NCBI RefSeq assembly: GCF_000276805.1
Contig: NZ_AKXQ01000009.1
Location: forward strand, 62,001 to 126,000
Direction: 5' to 3'
DNA length: 64,000 nucleotides
DNA from: Moritella dasanensis ArB 0140
GTDB lineage: Bacteria > Pseudomonadota > Gammaproteobacteria > Enterobacterales > Moritellaceae
Position 1 is the first letter of the stretch; every line of letters starts with the position of its first letter. A program made the position numbers and the translations under genes. This document shows, piece by piece, positions 19,590-28,687 of this stretch. The notes beneath the pieces were generated by a model. That model was not told the DNA's origin. It did no database searches and worked only from the letters and a program-made list of their open reading frames with translations.

Positions 19590-19614
19590 AAAGGGACTCA
19601 AACTGAGTCCCTTT
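19590..19614. terminator. Hairpin after metG
   Basis: AAAGGGACTCA pairs perfectly with TGAGTCCCTTT around a 3-base loop. Its right arm ends in TTT followed by ACTGTT, so the T-tract is short, but position and stem strength suit a terminator. Confidence 0.75.
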
Positions 19615-19667
19615 ACTGTTATATAACGTATAGTTTATAACTAAATTTAAAACGATAAGAGATTGAA

Positions 19668-20858
19668 ATGACAGCTCAAATTATCCTTGCTAAAGGCAAA
19701 GAAAAAGCACTTAAACGTAGACACCCTTGGATCTTCTCTGGCGCAGTACAGAAAGTAAAAGGCGAAGTAGAAGTTGGCGGCACTGTTGATATCATGAGTG
19801 CAGGCGGCGAATGGCTAGCAACTGGTAGCTACTCTCCTGAATCTCAAATACGTGTACGTGTATGGCATTACGACCGTGGCGTAGCAATCGATCAAGCATT
19901 TTTTGAAAAACGCATCAAGCAAGCACAATCGCTACGTGATGAGTTAATCGAACAGAAAGGCTTAACTGGTTACCGTTTAATCGCTGCCGAATCAGATAGC
20001 CTTCCAGGTATCACGATTGACCGTTACAACGATTTCTTAGTATGTCAGCTATTATCAGCCGGTGCTGATTTCCACCGTGACACACTCGTTGCAGCATTAA
20101 GCGTACTTTACCCAGAATGCAGCATCTATGAACGTTCAGATGTAGCAGTACGTAAAAAAGAAGGCCTAGAACTAGTTAAAGGCGTTCTTAAAGGCGAAGA
20201 GCCACCTGAAACTGTGATTATCGAAGAAAACGGTATCAAAATTGAAGTTGATATCAAAAATGGTCACAAAACTGGTTTCTATCTGGATCAACGTGACAAC
20301 CGTCAAGCTGCTGCAAAATATGCAAAAGGCAAAGACGTACTTAACTGCTTCAGCTATACAGGTGGTTTCGGTGTTTACGCACTGCAAGCTGGCGCTAAAT
20401 CAATTACTAACGTAGATTTATCGCAACCTGCGCTAGATATTGCAAAACGTAATTTAGAGCATAATGACCTAGATCTATCAAACGCTTCTTTCGAACGTGC
20501 TGACGTATTCAAAATTTTACGCCAATACCGTGAAGAAGGTCGTACGTTTGATACAATCATTCTTGATCCGCCTAAATTTGCAGAAAGTAAAGCGCAAATG
20601 AAAGGTGCTTGTCGTGGTTATAAAGACATTAACTTCGTAGCAATGCAAGTACTTAAGCCTGGTGGCACACTGTTAACATTCTCATGTTCAGGCCTAATGG
20701 AAGATGGTTTATTCCAAAAAATCGTTGCTGATGCAGCACTCGATGCAGGCCGTGACGCTTACATCGTAGAGCGTTTATCACAAGCAGGCGATCACCCAAC
20801 GGCTAGCTTCTATCCAGAAGGTTATTATCTAAACGGTTTAGTACTAAAAGTTCTATAA
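19668..20858 (+). CDS. rlmI: 23S rRNA m5C1962 methyltransferase RlmI
   Basis: SAM-dependent methyltransferase modifying C1962 of 23S rRNA. An N-terminal PUA domain ([22 protein letters not shown]) is followed by an EEHTH-type domain and the Rossmann methyltransferase: [26 protein letters not shown] (SAM loop), [13 protein letters not shown] (motif IV) and TFSCSGLM with the catalytic Cys. The length of 396 aa matches E. coli RlmI/YccW (396). Monocistronic between two hairpin-ended genes. Confidence 0.95.
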   Translation: MTAQIILAKGKEKALKRRHPWIFSGAVQKVKGEVEVGGTVDIMSAGGEWLATGSYSPESQIRVRVWHYDRGVAIDQAFFEKRIKQAQSLRDELIEQKGLTGYRLIAAESDSLPGITIDRYNDFLVCQLLSAGADFHRDTLVAALSVLYPECSIYERSDVAVRKKEGLELVKGVLKGEEPPETVIIEENGIKIEVDIKNGHKTGFYLDQRDNRQAAAKYAKGKDVLNCFSYTGGFGVYALQAGAKSITNVDLSQPALDIAKRNLEHNDLDLSNASFERADVFKILRQYREEGRTFDTIILDPPKFAESKAQMKGACRGYKDINFVAMQVLKPGGTLLTFSCSGLMEDGLFQKIVADAALDAGRDAYIVERLSQAGDHPTASFYPEGYYLNGLVLKVL

Positions 20859-20959
20859 TTTAGAGCTTTGTCCTTGTAATAAGTCGGTTTTAGTTGCAAA
20901 GTGGTACTCAGATAGAATTTAATTCTCTATTCAGTGCCACTTTTAACAAGGCCAACGTT

Positions 20960-21853
20960 ATGAAAGAAAATCTCCTTACTGCACTTTCGTGCTTACCAGA
21001 ATCACTTCAAAGCCATTTGCTACCTATAATATCTAAACCTGATTTTAAAGGTGTTATTAGCGCTGATGATGTTGATCTATTACAGCTACATTCTGCATTA
21101 GAAACACCTGAATTATTACTCAGCTTATTACCCTTAGCCGCAGCCTATTCTGTTGCCCCAATCTCTGACTTTTATGTCGGCGCAATTGCACGAGCTGGTT
21201 CGGGTAACTTGTATTTTGGTGCCAATTATGAATTTACGCATCAAGCATTATTTAACAGTGTCCATGCTGAACAAGCCGCTATTAATAATGCCTTTAGTCA
21301 TCATGAATCGGCTATTTTAGATATTACGGTTACCGACAGCCCTTGTGGTCACTGCCGCCAATTCATGAATGAGTTACACTGTGCACCAACGTTAAGTGTC
21401 AACTTAAAAGCAACAGGTGTTAAAACCCTAGCTACCTTGCTACCCGATTCTTTCGGTCCAATTGATCTCGGTATTAGCGAGTCACTATTAGCCGCTAAAC
21501 CAGTTAATTTAACCTTGCAGCAAGAAAACGCTTCATCGCTAGTACAAGCTGCACTACAAGCTGCAAATACCAGCTATGCACCTTACAGCCATTGCCATGC
21601 TGGCATTGCGTTAAAAACAACAACGGGTACTGTCATTACTGGCCGTTATATTGAAAACGCCGCCTTTAATCCATCGTTATCACCACTGCAATCAGTACTG
21701 ATTAATTTAAATTTAGCGGGGTTTGCATTAACTGATATAGAAGCAATGATCTTGGTTGAAAAAGCAGAGACTAAGATGAGTCATGCACAAGCGACACAAG
21801 TGCTTGTATCAGAGATGGGTATTAACAACTATCAGCATTTGTTTGCACAATAA
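20960..21853 (+). CDS. cdd: Cytidine deaminase (two-domain enteric type)
   Basis: Deaminates cytidine and deoxycytidine in salvage. The catalytic N-domain has HAEQAAINNAF (zinc His and catalytic Glu) and DSPCGHCRQFMNEL (two zinc Cys). The C-terminal half repeats the fold without zinc ligands, as in the dimeric E. coli enzyme (294 aa; 297 here). I set the start at the ATG at 20960 (MKENLLTALSCLPES), which follows AACAAGG; the open frame extends 66 bases upstream without a better site. Confidence 0.96.
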   Translation: MKENLLTALSCLPESLQSHLLPIISKPDFKGVISADDVDLLQLHSALETPELLLSLLPLAAAYSVAPISDFYVGAIARAGSGNLYFGANYEFTHQALFNSVHAEQAAINNAFSHHESAILDITVTDSPCGHCRQFMNELHCAPTLSVNLKATGVKTLATLLPDSFGPIDLGISESLLAAKPVNLTLQQENASSLVQAALQAANTSYAPYSHCHAGIALKTTTGTVITGRYIENAAFNPSLSPLQSVLINLNLAGFALTDIEAMILVEKAETKMSHAQATQVLVSEMGINNYQHLFAQ

Positions 21854-21863
21854 ATAGTTGAAA

Positions 21864-21904
21864 ATGAAAGCATCAATTACCAGAGAAATAATGGATGCTT
21901 TCAT
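21864..21904. terminator. Hairpin after cdd
   Basis: ATGAAAGCATC pairs with GATGCTTTCAT around a 19-base loop, followed by a T-rich stretch. Likely terminator between the convergent cdd and oxygenase genes. Confidence 0.6.
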
Positions 21905-21984
21905 GATTATTTTATAAATAACAGTCACTATCAGAGAAGTAGTTATCAGTTAAATAAGAAGTTAAATATTTTCACTACAAACGA

Positions 21985-22824
21985 TTACAGCACACCAAGC
22001 TCACGTAAACGTTCAGTCAAATACTCATCAGCAGTATAACGTTCAGATAAAACCACTTCAGCCTTAGGGTGTAAAAATAGCGGCAATGATACGCGCGCTT
22101 TCGTCATGTCAGCACCTTCAGGATTAATCACACGGTGTGTCGTTGATGGAAAATAACCACCAGACGCTTCTTGCAACATGTCACCGATATTAATAATGAT
22201 GTTACCAAAATCACTCGGTACGTCTAACCAAGTACCGTCTTGCTTAAGCACTTGTAAGCCTGGTTCATTAGCCGCTGGTAGCACGGTAAGCATATTAATA
22301 TCTTCATGCGCAGCAGCACGGATAGCACCGACTTCTTCATTACCAGTCATTGGTGGGTAATGTAAAACACGTAATAACGTACGCGTGCTTGCTTCAACCA
22401 TCTTTGATAAAGGCATACTGTAATTTGCCGATACCTCTGCTGGCGAAAACGCTTCAACCCAGTCAAGTAGCTCAGCAGCAAGTGCATTCGCTTGCTCGTA
22501 ATACGCGAGAATATTTTCTTTTAATGACTCAGGGATACGGCCCCAAGTATATACATGGAAATACTCTTTAATATCTTTAACACTGTGACCTTTGGCTGTT
22601 TCAGACACTGTCGCAGGAAAGAAGCCATCTTGCGTTTCAGGTTTGAACAAAAATCCGTGTTTCTCTTCCGTTTCAAAGAATGCTTGCCACTCAGTGTAAA
22701 TGGTTTGAACTAACGCGGGATTAATCGGGTGATTGGTTAATACACCAAAACCGGTTTCACGAAGTGATTTTACAAACGCTTCAGCACTATTTTCAGCGCG
22801 GTAATCAATTGCTGCTAATGTCAT
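21985..22824 (-). CDS. 2-oxoglutarate/Fe(II) oxygenase, isopenicillin-N-synthase-like
   Basis: Non-haem iron dioxygenase of the IPNS/plant-DOX superfamily. The metal triad is visible: His and Asp in AAHEDINMLTVL and the distal His in STTHRVINP, with the Arg of RVSLPLFLHP that binds the co-substrate carboxylate. The N-terminal domain has GFGVLTNHPI. I take the ATG at 22824 (MTLAAIDYRAEN) because AAAGAAG precedes it; an upstream in-frame ATG at 22869 would add 15 residues of unusual composition. Substrate unknown. It stands alone between cdd and the DsbA-like gene, with a long-stemmed terminator upstream. Confidence 0.88.
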   Translation of the reverse strand: MTLAAIDYRAENSAEAFVKSLRETGFGVLTNHPINPALVQTIYTEWQAFFETEEKHGFLFKPETQDGFFPATVSETAKGHSVKDIKEYFHVYTWGRIPESLKENILAYYEQANALAAELLDWVEAFSPAEVSANYSMPLSKMVEASTRTLLRVLHYPPMTGNEEVGAIRAAAHEDINMLTVLPAANEPGLQVLKQDGTWLDVPSDFGNIIINIGDMLQEASGGYFPSTTHRVINPEGADMTKARVSLPLFLHPKAEVVLSERYTADEYLTERLRELGVL

Positions 22825-22989
22825 TATGTATACTTCTTTATCGAAAATTTTAGCGATCATAAAATTCATTCGCTGTAATGTCTACTGTTATCAACTAATT
22901 CAACTCAATAATTTATCAATCAATCTACAAATATCTTTATTTAAGTTCACAAACGATACGATCTACTTTTGAATGAAAGTTGATATAAA

Positions 22990-23026
22990 AAAAGAGCTAT
23001 TGTGAATAATTCACAATAGCTCTTTT
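22990..23026. terminator. Long-stem bidirectional terminator
   Basis: A 17-bp perfect stem AAAAGAGCTATTGTGAA/TTCACAATAGCTCTTTT with a 3-base loop, A-rich on one side and T-rich on the other. It terminates the leftward DsbA-like gene that ends at 23093. Confidence 0.88.
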
Positions 23027-23092
23027 AGGATTAACACTATAAATATATTAGCGCTTATTCATATCAACGACTTATCTAAGTGGTTATCTAAA

Positions 23093-23773
23093 CTATTTAT
23101 CTAAAGTGTTCAGGTAAGTAATTGTTGCAGCTAAGTCTTCTAGTGTTTTATGGGCAGCTGAATTAACTAAGTATTTACCTTGAACTAAGAAAGCCGGTAC
23201 TGATGCAATGTTAGCATTTGTTACAACCGTCTCTGCTTTTACCATCTGTTGATAAACCGCTTCGTGCTGTGCTTCGCTTAGATCAATTGGGCTTTTCATA
23301 TTGTATTTTTCGAAGATGGCAATCATCTCTGCTTTTTTCTCTGCAGGCGTCATCGCAACTGCAGGTTCTTCTGCTTCCGCTTGGCCTTCACCGTGGTCAT
23401 GATTATCTGCACCAGCACCGCTTTGCGTATAAGCAAATAAGTCGGTCATCATTTCATGACTAGGTTTACCGCCATTTTGAATTGCAGCAGCATAATAAAC
23501 ATAAGCAGAACGTTGCGCACTTTCATTAAAGGTAACGTGGGTTTTGGCAATCTCAATTTTAGTCATCTTCTCAATTGTAGGAATCATAGATTCCATGTTC
23601 ATACAATTACCGCACGCCAGAGAGAAAATTTCGACAACATCGGGTAAGTCAGACATTGGCGTTGGGATAACAGTGTATTCACTGCCTTCCTTGGGATTGC
23701 TGTCTTCGCTGCAGCCTGCAAGCACAAACAAAGACACAAAAACGAAGAACAGCGGTTTAAAAATAGATTTCAT
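23093..23773 (-). CDS. DsbA-like thiol:disulfide oxidoreductase lipoprotein
   Basis: Periplasmic thioredoxin-fold protein. The N-terminus MKSIFKPLFFVFVSLFVLAGC ends in a lipobox (LAGC), so it is probably a lipoprotein. The active site CGNC lies in EIFSLACGNCMNMES near residue 54, and the cis-proline region is SVPAFLVQGKYLVN near residue 200. An insertion rich in His, Asp, Glu and Ala (NHDHGEGQAEAEEPAVA) interrupts the helical domain near residue 130. The family is related to DsbA; the acidic/His insertion and lipid anchor distinguish it from the soluble housekeeping DsbA. Monocistronic. Confidence 0.87.
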   Translation of the reverse strand: MKSIFKPLFFVFVSLFVLAGCSEDSNPKEGSEYTVIPTPMSDLPDVVEIFSLACGNCMNMESMIPTIEKMTKIEIAKTHVTFNESAQRSAYVYYAAAIQNGGKPSHEMMTDLFAYTQSGAGADNHDHGEGQAEAEEPAVAMTPAEKKAEMIAIFEKYNMKSPIDLSEAQHEAVYQQMVKAETVVTNANIASVPAFLVQGKYLVNSAAHKTLEDLAATITYLNTLDK

Positions 23774-24173
23774 AAATAGAGAACCATAAGTTAAAGAAGG
23801 AGGTTTAAAAGTTGAGGAGCGTATAATGATAGATTGTCACTGTCGAATAATATTACTTAGCTTTACTTTCATTATGACTTAGATCAATTAAGTTGAAATA
23901 CGGTAATATCCAATTCTATAAACAACAAAATAACACACCACCATAAGCATGCATAAAGAACAATAAAACTAAGCAGTAAACCATAACTGGTCATTAATCA
24001 CTCGATTTATTAAAAACAGAGAATAAACGATAAATATACTTCTCAACAAAGGTGATCTAGATACAGGTTGTTATATAAACAAATATACAATAAATAACCT
24101 TATAGCTATCATCCAGCAATCTGTGCAACTCCATAAGCATACTTTCAAATAATGCTCTGAAGGATTAAGTAAC
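23774..24173. other. Intergenic region ahead of the chemoreceptor array
   Basis: 400 AT-rich bases between the divergent DsbA-like gene and mcp1. No gene or convincing promoter boxes found; a stretch AAACGATAA near 24026 only partly resembles a flagellar sigma-28 -10 element. Confidence 0.4.
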
Positions 24174-26087
24174 GTGAATTTTTTATCTAGTTTTAAAGGA
24201 CGTATTATTACAGTTGTAATGCTGCTTGTTATTTCGTCGCTGGTGATTGCCAGTTTCATTTCTTATCGACAATTATCTACCTCTATTGTCGGTAATATTG
24301 ATAAATATTCACACTTGCAAGTTGATAGCACCGCAAATAAAGTCAACAGCTGGTTTCAAAGCATTAAAAAAGGCCTTGTCGCGACGGCACCAGACTTTGC
24401 AGTACCACATGATGACGCACAGTTATTGCTTATGGTGAAACAAGTATCCCTTGCCACCGACGCAAACGATATATTAGCTGCTTATGAAGACGGTACCGCA
24501 ATTACCGCAATCGACGGTAAACTAAGTTTAGACAGTTATGACCCACGAGTCCGCGACTGGTATAAAGACGCAAAACAAAAAGGTTCGACAATCATCACGG
24601 GTATTTACAGTGATGCGACAACCGGTGGATTGATGATCAGTATCGCTGAACCTTTCTATTATAACGCCCAATTTACAGGGGTGTTATTAGCAGATATCCG
24701 CCTGGAGACCGTAAGCAGCTTTATTCAGAACTCATCGTTTAAAGATACCACGCTTAATTTATATGACATGACAGGTATGACTATTGCGTCAACAGATAAT
24801 AGTCAAGTTGTGGGTAAGCCTCTGGATTCGGCTAATGCCGCATTTACACCATTTAAAAACACGCTGTCAAATAATCAACAAGGTACATTTGAATTTAACC
24901 AAGGACAGGTAACAACGCTTGCTTATTTTACGACATTAAACCTAGATGATCATATTTCGTGGAAAGTAGCTATCACAGTAGATAAATCATCTCACTTCAT
25001 CGAAATAGCCGATAGCTTAGACAGTGCATTTATCACGGGGCTGATCCTTGTCATCTTAGCTTGTATCATCATTTTTGTTGCACTAAACCGCTTGTATAAA
25101 CCTATTCTATCGTTGAAAGAAACCATTGTAGATTTGGCTGAAGGTAACGGCGATTTAACCCGTCGTATTAAGGTACATAGTAACGATGACTTAGGTCAAA
25201 TAGCAGAAGCAGTAAACAAATTCACAGCTAATTTACAAAAATTGATGCTAGAGATATCTCAGTCAACAGATTACATATCCGATGGCATTAATGCACTCCG
25301 TTCGCAAACAGAGCATAATAATAACGTGCTGTTAGAGCACGCAAGTGAAACCGAACAAATTGTCGTAGCGATCACAGAGATGAGTTCAACTGCTGACAGT
25401 GTCGCTCAAAGTGCAGCCCAGTCTGCAACCTTTACGCAAAAATCAACCGATGAAGCTAGACGCTCTAAAGAAGTAGTCCAAGGCGCTGTTCATGGTGTTG
25501 CCGAGTTAGTTACCGAAGTTGACGCCATGGCTATCAGCATTCAAACAATGAATGAAGATACCAATAAGATCAGCTCAGTACTAGGTGTCATTGGAGAAAT
25601 TGCCGACCAAACTAACTTACTCGCACTTAACGCAGCTATTGAAGCTGCTCGCGCAGGTGAACAGGGTCGAGGCTTTGCCGTTGTTGCCGATGAAGTAAGA
25701 ACCTTGGCAGCGAGAACACAAAAGAGCACAGCAGAAATTAGTGACATGCTAACGCGTTTACGTAACGGCGCTGATTCTGTAGTTAAAGCAATGCATACAA
25801 CGAAAGCAAGCTGTGAACAAACCGCCGAAACAACGGAAAGTGTCAATCACAGTTTAGATTCAATGACTGAATCGGTATTACAAATTAATGACCTTGGTAT
25901 TCAGATTGCCACTGCAGCTGAAGAACAAAGTTCAGTAACAGAAGAAATTAACCGTAATATGACATCAATTCAAACCATGGTGCACCAATTAACAAATAAC
26001 AGTGATAAGACCCTTAATAACTCGCACGAACTGGCGACCAACAATACTCATTTGATGTCTATAGTGAGCCAGTTTAAGCTTAAATAA
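24174..26087 (+). CDS. Methyl-accepting chemotaxis protein 1 (dCACHE_1-HAMP-MCP)
   Basis: First of three tandem 637-aa chemoreceptors. TM1 is near residues 9-29, a double-CACHE periplasmic sensor near 35-275, TM2 near 282-303, then HAMP ([25 protein letters not shown]) and a cytoplasmic signalling domain with the conserved tip [35 protein letters not shown]. The sensor has [12 protein letters not shown] and GVLLADI, which hold the Y, R, W, Y and D positions of the amino-acid-binding dCACHE motif, so an amino acid ligand is plausible. The start is GTG in ACGTGAATTT, a context identical in all three genes. No CheR-tethering pentapeptide is present at the C-terminus (QFKLK). Divergence from its neighbours is greatest in the sensor. 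Confidence 0.95.
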   Translation: MNFLSSFKGRIITVVMLLVISSLVIASFISYRQLSTSIVGNIDKYSHLQVDSTANKVNSWFQSIKKGLVATAPDFAVPHDDAQLLLMVKQVSLATDANDILAAYEDGTAITAIDGKLSLDSYDPRVRDWYKDAKQKGSTIITGIYSDATTGGLMISIAEPFYYNAQFTGVLLADIRLETVSSFIQNSSFKDTTLNLYDMTGMTIASTDNSQVVGKPLDSANAAFTPFKNTLSNNQQGTFEFNQGQVTTLAYFTTLNLDDHISWKVAITVDKSSHFIEIADSLDSAFITGLILVILACIIIFVALNRLYKPILSLKETIVDLAEGNGDLTRRIKVHSNDDLGQIAEAVNKFTANLQKLMLEISQSTDYISDGINALRSQTEHNNNVLLEHASETEQIVVAITEMSSTADSVAQSAAQSATFTQKSTDEARRSKEVVQGAVHGVAELVTEVDAMAISIQTMNEDTNKISSVLGVIGEIADQTNLLALNAAIEAARAGEQGRGFAVVADEVRTLAARTQKSTAEISDMLTRLRNGADSVVKAMHTTKASCEQTAETTESVNHSLDSMTESVLQINDLGIQIATAAEEQSSVTEEINRNMTSIQTMVHQLTNNSDKTLNNSHELATNNTHLMSIVSQFKLK

Positions 26088-26394
26088 GCCCCCCTTCCCC
26101 ATAAATACGTTGACCCTTACTCAACTTAGGGTCAACGCCTACTTTCTAGCTTCATCAGTAATCATCGAACAACAACTCTAAATCGAACGATAGTCCATCC
26201 GCGTCTTTATCATAGTTTATTACTTAATGATTAGAAGCAGGATATTTTCGTGATGGAGATCACTCATTGATAACTTTAAATGCGATATGACAATTTACTG
26301 CCGATAAGCTAATAACAATGTAATTGCGATAGTGTTATCGCTGTTTAACGCGAGTATACGCTCTCGATTTTATTTATTATAAGGATGTACCCAC
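26088..26394. promoter_or_regulatory. Spacer between mcp1 and mcp2 with GCCGATAA element
   Basis: The 307-base spacer starts with the mcp1 hairpin and contains GCCGATAA at 26300-26307, the exact sigma-28 (flagellar) -10 consensus, about 95 bases before mcp2. A TAAA lies at 26277-26280, but the gap of 19 bases is four longer than the usual spacing, so the promoter call is tentative. Confidence 0.35.
26109..26136. terminator. Hairpin after mcp1
   Basis: GTTGACCCT pairs with AGGGTCAAC around a 10-base loop. The same element with compensating base changes follows mcp3 at 30652-30681. Confidence 0.7.
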
Positions 26395-28308
26395 GTGAAT
26401 TTCTTATCAAGTTTTAAAGGCCGGATAATTACAGTAATTATGTTACTGCTCATCACGACGCTAGCAATATCGAATTTTCTATCTTATCGCCAACTATCTA
26501 CCATGATGAAAAGCGACATAGATAACTATTCAACCCTGAAAGTCAGCAGTACATCCGATAAAGTCAACGCGTGGTTCCAAACGATCAAAGATGGCTTGGT
26601 TGGTACGGCGCCCGATTTTGCAGTCACCCGCGATGACGATCAAATTAACCTAATGGTGCAACAAATCAATGCATCAACCAAAGCAACAGATATCCTTGTT
26701 GGTTTTGAAAATGGCGGTTCATACAGCGCCCTGTCAGGAAAGCGCTTTGTGAATGATTACGACCCACGTGGACGTGATTGGTATAAAGAGGCAAAACGCC
26801 AAGGTAAAACCATTATTACCCCTATGTATAAAGATGCATTCACCCAGAATTTATTGGTGAGTATCGCTGAACCTTTCTACAAAAATGGTCAATTACAGGG
26901 TGTATTACTTGCCGATATCGAATTGAATATTCTTGAAGATATTGTAAAAGCATCGGCATTTGCACATGCAACAACGAGCTTATTTGACGAGCATGGTACT
27001 GCCATTGCGTCAACAGATAAAATAGACAAGCCAGGTGAGTCAAAACTTGCAGACAATGTCGAATTTGCACAATTACAACAACAAATGTTAGCAGAAGAAA
27101 GTGGTAAAGTGACTGTTACAGCTAACGGTAAAGAAAAAATCAACTATTTTGAGTCTGTGAAACTTGATGATCAATTAAGCTGGAACATATTAGTGACTTT
27201 GGATAAAGAAGCGCATCACGCTGTTATTGCTGATAGCTTAGAAGATTCATTAATCACCGCTATTATTTTGATTATTATGGTATCGCTACTGATATATGTT
27301 GCCCTTAATAAACTTTACCAACCAATCATTGCATTAAAATCTACAATCCAAGATCTCGCACAAGGTAACGGCGATTTAACGCAACGATTGGATGTTACAA
27401 GTAAAGATGATTTAGGCCAGATAGCAGAAGGCGTCAATACCTTTATTGCGAACCTGCAAACGATCATGATCGATATATCACAATCAACAACGCACATTTC
27501 GACTGGCATTGAACAACTGCGCTCACAAACAGAGCATAACAATACCGTGTTAATCGATCATGCCAGTGAAACAGATCAAGTAGTGGTGGCTGTGACAGAA
27601 ATGAGTTCGACTGCTGACAGCGTTGCTCAAAGTGCAGCGCAAAGTGCAACTTATACGCAGAAATCAACGGATGAAGCACACCAATCTAAGAGCGTTGTAG
27701 AAGGCGCTGTAAGGGGGGTTGCCGACTTGGTCAATGAAGTAGAAGCGATGGCACTAAACATTCAAACCATGAATGAAGATACCCATAAAATCAGCACTGT
27801 TTTAAGCGTTATTGGTGAGATTGCCGATCAAACCAACCTACTCGCACTTAACGCAGCAATTGAAGCGGCACGCGCAGGCGAACAAGGCCGAGGCTTTGCA
27901 GTTGTTGCTGATGAAGTACGAACACTTGCTGCAAGAACACAGCAAAGTACCTCAGAAATTAACGAAATGTTAACGCGCTTACGTGGTGGTGCAGATACAG
28001 TAGTCCGTGCAATGGATATCACTAAAGCAAGTTGCCAGCAAACAGCGGATACCACAGCCAGTGTCAACGACAGTCTTGATTCGATGACCAATTCAGTGAT
28101 GCAGATTAATGACCTTGGTATTCAAATTGCTACAGCAGCTGAAGAACAAAGCTCAGTCACCGAAGAAATAAACCGTAACATGACGATGATTCAGAATATG
28201 GTATCGCAATTAACTGAAAACGGTGAAAAAACCATGGACAGTACCCATACGCTAGCAAGTTCAAATCAACAACTTGTTACCATTGTGTCCCAATTCAAAT
28301 TGAGCTAA
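26395..28308 (+). CDS. Methyl-accepting chemotaxis protein 2 (dCACHE_1-HAMP-MCP)
   Basis: Second 637-aa receptor with the same layout and a GTG start in the shared ACGTGAATTT context, preceded by AAGGA. The sensor keeps the amino-acid motif residues in YDPRGRDWYKEA and [14 protein letters not shown] (YQPIIALKSTIQDLAQGNGDLTQRL) and signalling domain are nearly identical to mcp3 and slightly more distant from mcp1. The C-terminus is QFKLS rather than QFKLK. Because length and start context are conserved, the array most likely arose by tandem duplication followed by sensor divergence. Confidence 0.95.
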   Translation: MNFLSSFKGRIITVIMLLLITTLAISNFLSYRQLSTMMKSDIDNYSTLKVSSTSDKVNAWFQTIKDGLVGTAPDFAVTRDDDQINLMVQQINASTKATDILVGFENGGSYSALSGKRFVNDYDPRGRDWYKEAKRQGKTIITPMYKDAFTQNLLVSIAEPFYKNGQLQGVLLADIELNILEDIVKASAFAHATTSLFDEHGTAIASTDKIDKPGESKLADNVEFAQLQQQMLAEESGKVTVTANGKEKINYFESVKLDDQLSWNILVTLDKEAHHAVIADSLEDSLITAIILIIMVSLLIYVALNKLYQPIIALKSTIQDLAQGNGDLTQRLDVTSKDDLGQIAEGVNTFIANLQTIMIDISQSTTHISTGIEQLRSQTEHNNTVLIDHASETDQVVVAVTEMSSTADSVAQSAAQSATYTQKSTDEAHQSKSVVEGAVRGVADLVNEVEAMALNIQTMNEDTHKISTVLSVIGEIADQTNLLALNAAIEAARAGEQGRGFAVVADEVRTLAARTQQSTSEINEMLTRLRGGADTVVRAMDITKASCQQTADTTASVNDSLDSMTNSVMQINDLGIQIATAAEEQSSVTEEINRNMTMIQNMVSQLTENGEKTMDSTHTLASSNQQLVTIVSQFKLS

Positions 28309-28328
28309 AAAATCTGCTTATAATGCCT

Positions 28329-28361
28329 TTGTCTTTGGTATTAATTGAATGCCAAAGACAA
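28329..28361. terminator. Hairpin after mcp2
   Basis: TTGTCTTTGGTAT pairs with ATGCCAAAGACAA (one G-T pair) around a 7-base loop, 20 bases after the mcp2 stop. It differs from the hairpin type that follows mcp1 and mcp3. Confidence 0.7.
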
Positions 28362-28386
28362 TTTCCACCATCAAATATCAAATTGT

Positions 28387-28431
28387 AATGATGAGCTCAC
28401 GCTTATTATTAGCCAATTTAAACTAAAATAA
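28387..28431 (+). pseudogene. Vestigial 3' end of a further chemoreceptor gene
   Basis: In frame to a TAA at 28429-28431 the bases encode NDELTLIISQFKLK, which aligns with the final residues of mcp3 ([14 protein letters not shown]) and mcp1 ([13 protein letters not shown]). The sequence just after the stop (AGGTCAACGCT) matches the right arm of the mcp1 hairpin (AGGGTCAACGCC). It lies about 80 bases beyond the complete mcp2 gene, so it is a leftover tail of another copy, or of the original mcp2 end after recombination. Confidence 0.65.
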
Positions 28432-28687
28432 CCAGGTCAACGCTTAGAATTCCATAAAATTAAATATCAGACTTTATATTGTTATATATCACTTTATAGA
28501 TGTAAAGTCTGGTTATTTGTTAATAAGCAAACACTTCCCACCAAAATTTACGTTACAATCGCTTACAAAATCCTACTCCAACTTTCATATGAATGTTAGG
28601 ATATGTAAAAATTGCAAACAAGCTGAACATATATCCACAAATCAGCTAAATCGCGACATTTATAACCATTAAAGGGTACTGATTCAC

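Larger units (their letters stand above)
28309..28687. other. Spacer between mcp2 and mcp3
   Basis: 379 bases containing the mcp2 terminator (28329-28361), a vestigial chemoreceptor tail (28387-28431) and AT-rich sequence leading to the AAAGGG ribosome site of mcp3. No clear promoter boxes were seen. Confidence 0.6.

Noticed and set aside
26277-26307. Full sigma-28 promoter ahead of mcp2
   Set aside because: The GCCGATAA -10 element is perfect, but the TAAA box is four bases too far away, and no equivalent exists ahead of mcp1 or mcp3; kept only as a tentative element.
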